Shown here piece by piece: positions 1 through 6,819 of a stretch of 7,624 bases of DNA (the first letter of the stretch is position 1; each line of letters opens with the position of its first letter). The DNA lies in NCBI GenBank assembly GCA_009782245.1, contig WRKK01000248.1:1-7624 (forward strand), given 5' to 3'. This DNA comes from Defluviitaleaceae bacterium. Lineage in GTDB: Bacteria; Bacillota; Clostridia; Lachnospirales; WQUN01. The position numbers and the translations under genes are program-made. Under the pieces are notes generated by a model that made no database searches, was not told the DNA's origin, and was given only the letters and a program-made list of their open reading frames with translations.

Positions 1-1287
1 AGCGAGGATTCCTTGAAAGATTTGGACGAAGACGGAATTATTCGCATTGGTGCGGAGGTTTTGCCGAACGATATTTTGGTGGGAAAAGTAACGCCAAAAG
101 GCGAAACCGAGTTAAGTCCAGAAGAACGGCTGTTGCGAGCAATTTTCGGCGAAAAGGCGCGCGAGGTGCGTGATACTTCGTTGAAAGTTCCGCATGGTGA
201 AAGCGGCATTATAGTAGATGTAAAAATTTTTACACGAGAAAACGCCGACGAATTGCCGCCTGGAGTTAATCAGGTTGTGCGAGTTTATATTGCACAAAAG
301 CGGAAAATTTCGGTTGGCGACAAAATGGCTGGCAGGCACGGCAACAAAGGCGTTATTTCAAGGGTTTTGCCCGTTGAAGATATGCCGTTTTTGCCAAACG
401 GTCGTCCGCTGGATATTGTGCTGAATCCGCTTGGAGTTCCTTCTCGCATGAATATTGGGCAAGTTTTGGAGGTTCACTTGGGCTTGGCGGCAAAAGTTTT
501 GGGCTGGAAAGTTGCAACGCCAGTATTTGACGGCGCGCACGAGGTTGACATAATGGATACGCTAGAATTAGCCAACGATTACGCCAATCTTGAATGGGAA
601 GAATTTTCGGAGCGCTGGAAAGGGATAATCGAGCCAGAAATATACGACCAGTTGTACGAAAATCGGGAACATCGTGAAGAATGGCGTGGCGTACCAATCA
701 GCAGGGACGGCAAAATTAAGTTGCGAGACGGCAGAACAGGTGAAGAGTTTGATAATCCTGTAACAGTGGGCTATATGCACTATTTGAAGTTGCACCATTT
801 GGTTGACGACAAAATTCACGCACGCAGCACAGGTCCGTATTCATTGGTAACGCAACAGCCGTTGGGCGGCAAAGCCCAATTTGGTGGGCAACGTTTCGGC
901 GAAATGGAAGTTTGGGCGCTCGAGGCTTACGGTGCATCGTACACTTTGCAGGAGATTTTGACCGTAAAATCAGACGATATTGTTGGTCGTGTGAAAACGT
1001 ACGAATCCATCGTAAAGGGCGAAAATATCCCAGAGCCTGGAATCCCCGAGTCGTTCAAGGTTCTGCTAAAAGAATTGCAAGCCCTTTCGCTGGACGTTAA
1101 AGTGCTAACAGCCGACGACAAAGAAATTGACATACGTGAATCGGACGATATGACCGAATTGGACGTTAATATAGAGGGCAAAGAGCAAGAAGAGCCACGA
1201 ACATATGTCCGCAAAGCCGCAATAATCCTGGAGCCTGAAGACGAAATAGAAGAAGAATCATTTTTTGAAGATGACGAAGATATATAG
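1..1287 (+). CDS. rpoB: RNA polymerase beta subunit, C-terminal part (5'-partial)
   Basis: The reading frame is open from base 1 and ends at TAG 1285-1287, so the gene begins upstream; the TTG at position 13 is internal and not a start. The 428 visible codons correspond to roughly the last third of beta, which with beta' forms the RNA polymerase active centre. Diagnostic family blocks are present in order: GAEVLPNDILVGKVTPKGE (from about codon 18), GDKMAGRHGNKG at nt 316-351 (contains active-centre lysines), the DKIHARSTG segment equivalent to the E. coli H1237 region, and QPLGGKAQFGGQRFGEMEVW followed by LEAYGASYTLQEILTVKSDD, the C-terminal clamp-contact region. After the conserved end the protein continues for about 60 residues into an acidic tail finishing FFEDDEDI. 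rpoC follows on the same strand after an unusually long 316-nt spacer. Identity is certain; only the N-terminal part is missing. Confidence 0.99.
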   Translation, partial: SEDSLKDLDEDGIIRIGAEVLPNDILVGKVTPKGETELSPEERLLRAIFGEKAREVRDTSLKVPHGESGIIVDVKIFTRENADELPPGVNQVVRVYIAQKRKISVGDKMAGRHGNKGVISRVLPVEDMPFLPNGRPLDIVLNPLGVPSRMNIGQVLEVHLGLAAKVLGWKVATPVFDGAHEVDIMDTLELANDYANLEWEEFSERWKGIIEPEIYDQLYENREHREEWRGVPISRDGKIKLRDGRTGEEFDNPVTVGYMHYLKLHHLVDDKIHARSTGPYSLVTQQPLGGKAQFGGQRFGEMEVWALEAYGASYTLQEILTVKSDDIVGRVKTYESIVKGENIPEPGIPESFKVLLKELQALSLDVKVLTADDKEIDIRESDDMTELDVNIEGKEQEEPRTYVRKAAIILEPEDEIEEESFFEDDEDI

Positions 1288-1296
1288 AAACTTGAA

Positions 1297-1315
1297 TAAA
1301 ACCTTGAAACCGTGG
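1297..1315 (+). repeat. 19-nt post-stop motif, copy 1
   Basis: TAAAACCTTGAAACCGTGG lies 9 nt after the rpoB stop. It matches 18 of 19 positions with 6624-6642, which begins 2 nt after the ychF stop; the only difference is G1306 versus A. Each copy leads directly into a hairpin-forming segment. It may be the left edge of a dispersed intergenic repeat or a conserved 3'-UTR motif. The function is unknown. Confidence 0.6.
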
Positions 1316-1359
1316 ATTTTCGGTCGGTTGGCTGAAATGCCTAAAATGGCTGAAAATCC
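1314..1359 (+). other. Imperfect hairpin downstream of rpoB
   Basis: GGATTTTC (1314-1321) pairs with GAAAATCC (1352-1359). The stem extends inward through G-U and G-C pairs to about 1326/1347, with an inner GGC/GCC stem (1330-1332/1339-1341). The right half also contains two direct copies of a GGCTGAAA..CC motif (1330-1341 and 1348-1359). Only TTTT follows, interrupted by G, so this is not a good intrinsic terminator. It may be an RNA processing site, an attenuator between rpoB and rpoC, or repeat debris. Confidence 0.4.
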
Positions 1360-1413
1360 GTGGTTTTGTGCCTTATATACTCGAACAACTTAAAAATAAT
1401 CGGGTATACTGGT

Positions 1414-1517
1414 AACGGGCGGATAATATCCGCGCCTACCTGTCTGCCGAAAGGTAGGCGAAACCGCCGCTTGTAGGGGCGGATATTACCTGCCCGTCCG
1501 GCAGGCGGGTCCGCCCG
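1414..1517. repeat. Palindromic repeat element in the rpoB-rpoC spacer
   Basis: This compact GC-rich element is bounded by the inverted arms CGGGCGGA (1416-1423) and TCCGCCCG (1510-1517). Inside are three smaller palindromes: GCGGAT/ATCCGC (1419-1433, 3-nt loop); GCCTACCT/AGGTAGGC (1434-1441/1452-1459); and GGGCGGA/TCCGCCC (1477-1483/1510-1516), which encloses CCTGCC/GGCAGG (1489-1494/1500-1505). It contains no convincing ORF. It shares the opening AACGGGCG, the phrase TGTAGGGGCG and CCTGCC-type inner palindromes with the element at 7537-7624. This is a non-autonomous REP- or MITE-like repeat by appearance; no transposase is in the window. It sits between two genes expected to be co-transcribed, so it should appear in the mRNA as a stable structure. 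Confidence 0.7.
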
Positions 1518-1584
1518 CTTTCTTCTGTAATCAGCTTGTTTTAAGCGGTTGACAAACTGACAAAAAGGCAACAAATTGAGCATT

Positions 1585-1594
1585 AAGAGAGGTG
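1585..1594 (+). promoter_or_regulatory. Ribosome-binding site deciding the rpoC start
   Basis: AAGAGAGGTG contains GAGGTG, complementary to the 16S 3' end, and ends 9 nt before ATG 1604. A GTG at 1592 in the same frame lies inside this Shine-Dalgarno sequence and so cannot be the start served by it. The ATG is therefore preferred. Confidence 0.8.
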
Positions 1595-1603
1595 TTTTTT
1601 TCT

Positions 1604-4600
1604 ATGAATGTGAATAGTGAAAATGAAATGGCGTTTGATTCGATAAAAATAGCGTTAGCATCGCCAGAAAAGATAAGAGAATGGTCGTTTGGCGAGGTAA
1701 AAAAGCCAGAGACAATAAATTACAGAACCCTTAAACCCGAAAAAGAGGGGCTTTTTTGCGAACGCATTTTTGGCCCTAGCAAAGATTGGGAATGCCATTG
1801 CGGAAAGTACAAACGAATACGCTACAGCGGCGTTGTTTGCGACCGTTGCGGCGTTGAAGTTACCAAAAACAAGGTGCGCCGTGAAAGAATGGGACACATC
1901 GAACTTGCTGCGCCCGTTTCGCATATTTGGTATTTTAGGGGAATCCCAAGCAGAATGGGCATTATTTTGGGAATGTCGCCCAAATCGCTAGAGAAAATTC
2001 TTTATTTTGCATCTTATGTTGTTATCGATGCGGGCAACACAAACCTCGATGCTAAAGATGTGCTGTCAGAGCAAGAATACCGAGATGCTATAGAAAAATA
2101 TGGTTATGACGCTTTTAGAGTAGGCATGGGCGCAGAGGCCGTCCGTGAACTGCTGGAAAAAATTGACCTAGATGCAGAATCGCAAAAGTTAAAAGAGGAG
2201 TTGCGGTCGGCATCGGGGCAAAAGCGGATAAAATTTATTAAAAAATTAGAAGTAGTGGAATCGTTCAAAACCGCCAATATTCGCCCAGAATGGATGATAA
2301 TGGACGCTATTCCCGTTATTCCGCCAGATTTACGCCCAATGGTGCAACTGGACGGCGGACGGTTCGCCACAAGCGACTTGAACGACCTTTATCGGCGTGT
2401 GCTTAACCGCAACAATCGCCTAAAACGCCTGTTGGATTTGGGCGCGCCCGATATTATCGTCCGCAACGAAAAACGTATGTTACAAGAATCTATTGATGCC
2501 CTAATTGACAACGGTCGCCGTGGCCGCCCAGTTACTGGGCCTGGCAACCGTCCGCTAAAATCGCTTTCTGATTTGCTAAAAGGCAAACAAGGGCGTTTCC
2601 GCCAAAACCTTTTGGGAAAACGGGTTGACTATTCTGGGCGGTCGGTTATTGTGGTTGGACCGCACCTAAAACTGTACCAATGCGGCTTGCCGCGCGAAAT
2701 GGCGGTTGAGTTGTTCAAGCCGTTTGTAATGAAACGCCTTGTGCAGTTGGGAAAAGCCCACAACATAAAATCGGCGAAACGCATGGTGGAACGCCTACAG
2801 CCCGCCGTTTGGGACGCTTTGGAAGAAGTCATAAAAGAACACCCCGTTATGCTAAACCGTGCGCCAACCTTGCACCGCCTGGGCATTCAGGCTTTTGAGC
2901 CCGTTTTGGTTGAGGGTCGTGCGTTAAAATTGCACCCGCTAGTTTGTGCCGCCTATAATGCCGACTTTGACGGCGATCAAATGGCTGTTCACGTGCCGCT
3001 TTCCGTTGAAGCCCAAGCGGAGTGCCGCTTTCTGTTGCTTGCACCAAACAATCTGCTTAAACCGTCCGACGGCGCACCGATTACCGTTCCCACAAAAGAC
3101 ATGGTTTTGGGAATCTATTATTTGACCGTGGAAAAAGACGGCGACTTGGGCGAGGGCAGCATTTTCATGGACGTTGACGAGGCTTTGCTGGCGTACGAAC
3201 ACGGTTACATAACATTACACGCCAAAATCAAGATACGCCGCCAAATTGCGGACGATGACGGCGTTGTGCATTCTCGGTTAATGGACGTTACTTTGGGTCG
3301 CGCGTTGCTAAACGAGGCTATTCCCCAAAATATCGGCTTTATCGATAGGAATATTTTTGAAAATAGATTTTTATATGAGGTCAACACTTTGGTTGACAAT
3401 AAAATGTTGGGGCGGATTGTCAGTCGCTGCATAAATGCGTTGCCGCCCACGCAAACGGCGGAAATGCTGGATAATATCAAAATGTTGGGCTTTAACTTTG
3501 CCACGCGCGGCTCGCTGACTGTTTCCGTTTCGGATATGGAGATTCCGCCAACCAAGCCCGAAGTTTTGCAATCCACCGAAAATATCGTTGAGAACATCGA
3601 GCGAATGTTCCGCCGTGGCTTAATGACGGACGAAGAACGCCACGACAAAGTTATCGATGCCTGGAACGAGGCGAACCGCCAAATAACAATCGATTTAATG
3701 GAAAATTTGGGACGCTACAACAACATTTTCATGATGATGGATTCTGGCGCACGTGCCTCGCGCGACCAGCTAAAACAGCTGGCTGGAATGCGGGGCTTAA
3801 CGGTTAATCCGTCGGGAAAAGTTTTGGAAGTGCCGATAAAATCCAACTATCGTGAGGGTTTGACGGTTTTGGAATATTTTGTATCTGGACACAGCGCCCG
3901 CAAAGGCTTGACAGATACCGCTTTGCGTACCGCCGACTCTGGCTACCTTACACGCCGCTTGGTTGACGTTTCGCAGGATATTATTATCCGTGAATTGGAT
4001 TGCCACCCGCAAGATGACGGCAAAGTGCCTGGAATGTGGGTTTCCGCTTTCACGGACGGCCCCGAAACCATCGAGCCGCTTGCTGACCGCATTCGTGGGC
4101 GTTGGTCAATTTTGGATATACAACACCCGCAAACTGGCGAAGTTTTAGTAAAAGCCGACACAATCATTTCCTCCGACCAAGCCGAAATTGTTGCGGCGGC
4201 TGGCGTTGAAAAAGTGCTTATCCGCACAATTTTAACGTGCCGCTCTCGTATCGGGCTTTGCTCCAAGTGCTACGGCGCGAACATGGCATCTGGGCGCGAG
4301 GTTGGAATCGGCGAATCTGTGGGAATTATCGCCGCACAGTCTATCGGCGAACCTGGCACACAGCTTACAATGCGGACTTTCCACTTGGGCGGCATCGCCA
4401 GCAACGAGGACATCACGCAAGGTTTGCCCCGTGTTGAAGAACTTTTTGAGGCCCGCAAGCCCAAAGGTTTGGCTATAATAGCCGAATCTGGCGGTCGTGT
4501 TATGATTGGCGAAACCAAAAAGAAACGGGAAGTTATCATTTTTGACCAAGTAACAAACGAACAAAAAGATTACTTGATTCCCTACGGTTCTCGGATAAAA

Positions 4601-5527
4601 GTGCAAAACGGCGACACAATAGAGGCTGGCGACGAATTAACCGAGGGCAGCGTGTATCCCCATGATATACTGAAAATAAAGGGCGTTCGTGGCGTACAGG
4701 ATTATCTTTTGTGCGAAGTGCAACGGGTTTACCGCTTGCAAGGCGTTGACATTAACGATAAACATATAGAAGTTATCGTGCGGCAAATGCTAAAACGCAT
4801 AAAAGTTGAAGAACCTGGCGATACCGACTTTTTGCCTGGCAGTTTGGTTGATTGGCTAGAATTTGACGACCTAAACGAACGCAAAATAGCAAACGGCGAA
4901 GAGCCCGCAACGGGAAATCGTATGCTATTGGGCATAACAAAGGCATCTTTGGCAACTGATTCATTTTTATCGGCGGCATCGTTCCAAGAAACAACGCGGG
5001 TACTGACGGAAGCGTCCATTAGCGGCAAAACCGACCCGCTAATCGGGCTAAAGGAGAACGTTATTATTGGCAAGTTGATTCCAGCTGGCACGGGCATGGA
5101 GACATACCGCAATATTGAAGTTTCAACCATCGGCGGCGAAGAAGAGGAAGAAGAACCAGAAATAACAGCACCCGAAAATCTACACGATGCGTTTGACACG
5201 TACGATTTACGCAGAGACGACGATGACGACGACGACGATATAGAACTATCCACAGTGGACGACATATTTGACGAAGACGACGAACTGGATCAGGAGATAC
5301 TAAAAATGCGGCAACGGGGCGAAAAAGCAGCATTAGAATTTGACGAATTTGACGAAAAAGACGAAGACGAAGAAGAAGAGCCGCCAGCCGAAGAACTAGC
5401 GGAAGAAGAACTAGCCGAAGAATTAGCTGAAGAACTAGCCGAAGAACTAGCCGAAGAAGAACTAGCCGAAGAACTAGCTGAAGAAGAACTGGCTGAAGAA
5501 CTGGTTAAAGAAGAGGTGTTTGCATGA
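1604..5527 (+). CDS. rpoC: RNA polymerase beta' subunit with a long acidic repetitive tail
   Basis: This 1307-residue protein is the clamp and catalytic subunit of RNA polymerase. ATG 1604 is chosen because the GAGGTG site ends 9 nt upstream. Visible landmarks are the N-terminal zinc ribbon (C64, C66, C79, C82); the GKRVDYSGRSVI block (338-349); the catalytic NADFDGD motif with Mg-binding D454, D456 and D458; the bridge helix (about 768-795); the second zinc site (C800, C879, C886, C889); and the trigger loop with M923 and H927. After the trigger loop the sequence continues directly without the large SI3 insertion of Proteobacteria. The conserved body ends near residue 1178. B. subtilis RpoC is 1199 residues long, so the following 129 residues are extra. 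Of these 65 are D or E, including eight consecutive D (1205-1212) and nine AEEL/AEEEL units (1262-1300). The gene lies downstream of rpoB and overlaps ychF by 4 nt. Identity is certain; the function of the tail is unknown. Confidence 0.99.
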   Translation: MNVNSENEMAFDSIKIALASPEKIREWSFGEVKKPETINYRTLKPEKEGLFCERIFGPSKDWECHCGKYKRIRYSGVVCDRCGVEVTKNKVRRERMGHIELAAPVSHIWYFRGIPSRMGIILGMSPKSLEKILYFASYVVIDAGNTNLDAKDVLSEQEYRDAIEKYGYDAFRVGMGAEAVRELLEKIDLDAESQKLKEELRSASGQKRIKFIKKLEVVESFKTANIRPEWMIMDAIPVIPPDLRPMVQLDGGRFATSDLNDLYRRVLNRNNRLKRLLDLGAPDIIVRNEKRMLQESIDALIDNGRRGRPVTGPGNRPLKSLSDLLKGKQGRFRQNLLGKRVDYSGRSVIVVGPHLKLYQCGLPREMAVELFKPFVMKRLVQLGKAHNIKSAKRMVERLQPAVWDALEEVIKEHPVMLNRAPTLHRLGIQAFEPVLVEGRALKLHPLVCAAYNADFDGDQMAVHVPLSVEAQAECRFLLLAPNNLLKPSDGAPITVPTKDMVLGIYYLTVEKDGDLGEGSIFMDVDEALLAYEHGYITLHAKIKIRRQIADDDGVVHSRLMDVTLGRALLNEAIPQNIGFIDRNIFENRFLYEVNTLVDNKMLGRIVSRCINALPPTQTAEMLDNIKMLGFNFATRGSLTVSVSDMEIPPTKPEVLQSTENIVENIERMFRRGLMTDEERHDKVIDAWNEANRQITIDLMENLGRYNNIFMMMDSGARASRDQLKQLAGMRGLTVNPSGKVLEVPIKSNYREGLTVLEYFVSGHSARKGLTDTALRTADSGYLTRRLVDVSQDIIIRELDCHPQDDGKVPGMWVSAFTDGPETIEPLADRIRGRWSILDIQHPQTGEVLVKADTIISSDQAEIVAAAGVEKVLIRTILTCRSRIGLCSKCYGANMASGREVGIGESVGIIAAQSIGEPGTQLTMRTFHLGGIASNEDITQGLPRVEELFEARKPKGLAIIAESGGRVMIGETKKKREVIIFDQVTNEQKDYLIPYGSRIKVQNGDTIEAGDELTEGSVYPHDILKIKGVRGVQDYLLCEVQRVYRLQGVDINDKHIEVIVRQMLKRIKVEEPGDTDFLPGSLVDWLEFDDLNERKIANGEEPATGNRMLLGITKASLATDSFLSAASFQETTRVLTEASISGKTDPLIGLKENVIIGKLIPAGTGMETYRNIEVSTIGGEEEEEEPEITAPENLHDAFDTYDLRRDDDDDDDDIELSTVDDIFDEDDELDQEILKMRQRGEKAALEFDEFDEKDEDEEEEPPAEELAEEELAEELAEELAEELAEEELAEELAEEELAEELVKEEVFA
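5387..5503 (+). repeat. In-frame 12/15-bp minisatellite encoding (AEEL/AEEEL)x9
   Basis: This stretch consists of nine units, each GCN-GAA-GAA-(GAA)-CTA/TTA/CTG, encoding residues A1262-L1300 of RpoC. The unit order by length in residues is 4,5,4,4,4,5,4,5,4. Copies are nearly identical in DNA, with mostly silent changes such as GCC/GCT/GCG and CTA/TTA/CTG. This points to expansion by slippage or unequal exchange. Every unit is a multiple of three, so copy-number change would alter tail length without breaking the frame or the downstream ychF start. The encoded peptide is expected to be a charged helix. Confidence 0.85.
5510..5518 (+). promoter_or_regulatory. ychF ribosome-binding site embedded in the rpoC tail
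   Basis: GAGGTG (5513-5518) lies 5 nt before ATG 5524. It is also read as rpoC codons within the terminal K-E-E-V-F-A. The acidic GAA/GAG codons of the tail thus supply the Shine-Dalgarno sequence of the next gene, consistent with coupled translation. Confidence 0.75.
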
Positions 5528-6621
5528 GACTGGGCATTGTAGGCTTGCCGAACGTTGGCAAAAGCACGTTATTCAACGCAATAACGCAAGGCGGCGCAGA
5601 GGCGGCAAATTACCCATTCTGCACAATAGACCCAAACGTTGGCGTTGTGCCTGTTCCAGACGAACGGCTGGCAATTTTGCAAGAAATATACCAATCCAAG
5701 GCAGTAATTCCTGCTGTGGTAGAAATGGTGGATATTGCGGGGTTAGTAAAGGGTGCTGGTACTGGCGAGGGAATGGGCAACAAATTTTTATCGCACATTC
5801 GTGAAGTTGACGCGCTTGTTCACGTTGTCCGCGGCTTCGAGGACGAAAACGTAACGCACGTATACACAAGCGTGGATCCGATACGGGATATAGAGATAAT
5901 TCGGCTAGAGTTAATAATTTCCGATTGGGAAATGGTGGAACGGCGGCACGAGCGGGTGCTGAAAGCCAACAAAAGTCCCAAAAAGCCCGACGTATACCCC
6001 CGAGAACTGGAAGTTTTGGAAATTTTGCAGGTAAGTTTTAAGGACGGCATTTGTGCAAGGCACATTGTTTGGGATAACCCCGAAGACGAAAAATATATGC
6101 AAACGCTGAACTTACTAACCGCCAAGCCCGTATTATACGCCGTCAACGTACTAGAAGACGAAATTTTAACAGGCAACCAGCACGTTAAAACGGTTGAAGA
6201 CTTCGTTACAAAAGAGAACTCCAAAGTTTTTTCGATGTGTGCCAAAATAGAAGAAGAAATATCGGCACTGGCGAAAGAGGATAAAATGCTATTCTTGCAA
6301 GATTTAGGGCTAGAGCAAAGTGGACTTGACAAAATAGTAGCGGCGGGTTACGAACTGCTGGGCTTAATAAGTTTTCTAACAGCTGGCCCAAAAGAGGTAC
6401 GCGCCTGGACGATAACAAAAGGCTTAAAAGCCCCGCAAGCAGCAGGAAAAATACACAGCGATATGGAAAAAGGCTTTATCCGTGCAGAAGTAGTAAGTTT
6501 CGACGATCTGCACCGTCTAGGCTCACACACAAAAGCCAAAGAAAACGGGCTTGTCCGCATCGAGGGCAAAGACTACGCATTCCAAGACGGCGATGTAGTG
6601 CTTATTCGTTTCAACGTTTAG
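5524..6621 (+). CDS. ychF: Ribosome-binding P-loop ATPase YchF (OLA1 family)
   Basis: This 365-residue protein matches the usual family length (E. coli about 363). YchF/OLA1 proteins are Obg-related TRAFAC-class ATPases that bind ribosomes and are linked to stress and redox responses. The G1/P-loop GLPNVGKST is at residues 7-15, the G3 motif DIAG at 70-73, and the G4 position reads NVLE (208-211). The acidic residue there, in place of the NKxD of true GTPases, is the family hallmark associated with ATP preference. The middle (about 125-190) is the helical, coiled-coil-like insertion. The C-terminal TGS domain (about 283-364) contains FLTAGPKEVRAWTI and GKIHSDMEKGFIRAEV and ends DGDVVLIRFNV. 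ATG 5524 shares ATGA with the rpoC stop, and the GAGGTG site lies 5 nt upstream, so it is probably translationally coupled to rpoC. The gene is intact, with no odd residues seen in the motifs. Confidence 0.97.
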   Translation: MRLGIVGLPNVGKSTLFNAITQGGAEAANYPFCTIDPNVGVVPVPDERLAILQEIYQSKAVIPAVVEMVDIAGLVKGAGTGEGMGNKFLSHIREVDALVHVVRGFEDENVTHVYTSVDPIRDIEIIRLELIISDWEMVERRHERVLKANKSPKKPDVYPRELEVLEILQVSFKDGICARHIVWDNPEDEKYMQTLNLLTAKPVLYAVNVLEDEILTGNQHVKTVEDFVTKENSKVFSMCAKIEEEISALAKEDKMLFLQDLGLEQSGLDKIVAAGYELLGLISFLTAGPKEVRAWTITKGLKAPQAAGKIHSDMEKGFIRAEVVSFDDLHRLGSHTKAKENGLVRIEGKDYAFQDGDVVLIRFNV

Positions 6622-6623
6622 CT

Positions 6624-6642
6624 TAAAACCTTAAAACCGTGG
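6624..6642 (+). repeat. 19-nt post-stop motif, copy 2
   Basis: TAAAACCTTAAAACCGTGG follows the ychF stop and matches the post-rpoB copy (1297-1315) at 18 of 19 positions. Here it runs straight into the GC-rich hairpin block at 6639. Confidence 0.6.
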
Positions 6643-6704
6643 GGCTCTGCCCCACACCCCGCAAGGGCGCTGCCCCTTGACCCCGCAAGGAGCGCGCCCC
6701 TTGA
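6639..6704. repeat. GC-rich hairpin plus two 24-bp tandem units
   Basis: The block opens with the palindrome GTGGGGC-TCT-GCCCCAC (6639-6655). Two 24-bp tandem units follow (6657-6680 and 6681-6704), each beginning CCCCGCAAGG and ending CCCCTTGA. They differ at a few central positions, and each can fold through AAGG/CCTT arms. A partial third unit, CCCGC, follows. It resembles GC-rich intergenic repeats common in Clostridia. It codes for nothing evident and lacks a downstream T-run, so it is not itself a standard terminator. Confidence 0.65.
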
Positions 6705-6740
6705 CCCGCTAATTTTTGAATTTTGGTTTGCGTAAAATAA

Positions 6741-6794
6741 AAAATAACCAACTAAAAAGAAGTTCAAATTGCAACCGCTTTAGTTGGTTATTTT
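6741..6794. terminator. Bidirectional intrinsic terminator between convergent genes
   Basis: A perfect 16-bp inverted repeat, AAAATAACCAACTAAA (6741-6756) and TTTAGTTGGTTATTTT (6779-6794), surrounds a 22-nt loop. On the plus strand the stem is followed by a T-rich run (ATTTTCATTTT); on the minus strand it is followed by TTATTTTACG after the T-rich stem end. It lies between the 3' ends of ychF (plus) and the unknown gene (minus), exactly where a shared terminator is expected. The stem is AT-rich and the loop long, so efficiency is uncertain. Confidence 0.75.
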
Positions 6795-6819
6795 ATTTTC
6801 ATTTTGGGCAAATTTATTT

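Noticed and set aside
1314..1367. Intrinsic terminator after rpoB
   Set aside because: The stem is imperfect and only four T follow before G. Termination here would also separate rpoC from its expected operon promoter.
1382..1410. Possible promoter with -10 TATACT at 1405-1410
   Set aside because: The -10 is good, but the -35 position (CGAACA) matches only 3 of 6 and there is no TGn extension. This is not enough to call an internal rpoC promoter.
1414..1517. CRISPR array or tRNA in the GC-rich spacer
   Set aside because: The repeats are nested palindromes without regular spacers, and no cloverleaf or T-loop signature is present.
1549..1577. Possible rpoC promoter: TTGACA at 1549-1554
   Set aside because: At 17-nt spacing the -10 position reads CAAATT, a poor match, and neighbouring spacings are no better.
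1341..1583. 80-codon minus-strand open frame in the rpoB-rpoC spacer
   Set aside because: It runs across the palindromic repeat element, encodes a low-complexity R/P-rich peptide and lacks a credible start signal.
1592..1603. GTG at 1592 as the rpoC start
   Set aside because: It falls inside the Shine-Dalgarno sequence that correctly serves ATG 1604.
3205..3648. 147-codon minus-strand open frame inside rpoC
   Set aside because: It lies wholly opposite the catalytic body of rpoC, has no start signals and no recognisable protein pattern.
4729..5265. 178-codon open frame on the minus strand, rich in serine
   Set aside because: It is the antisense shadow of the acidic rpoC region (GAA/GAC codons read as TTC/GTC/TCG-type codons). 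It has no ribosome-binding site and no family-like sequence.
5820..6332. 170-codon minus-strand open frame inside ychF
   Set aside because: It is a serine-rich antisense shadow of ychF with no ribosome-binding site; ychF itself is an unambiguous gene.
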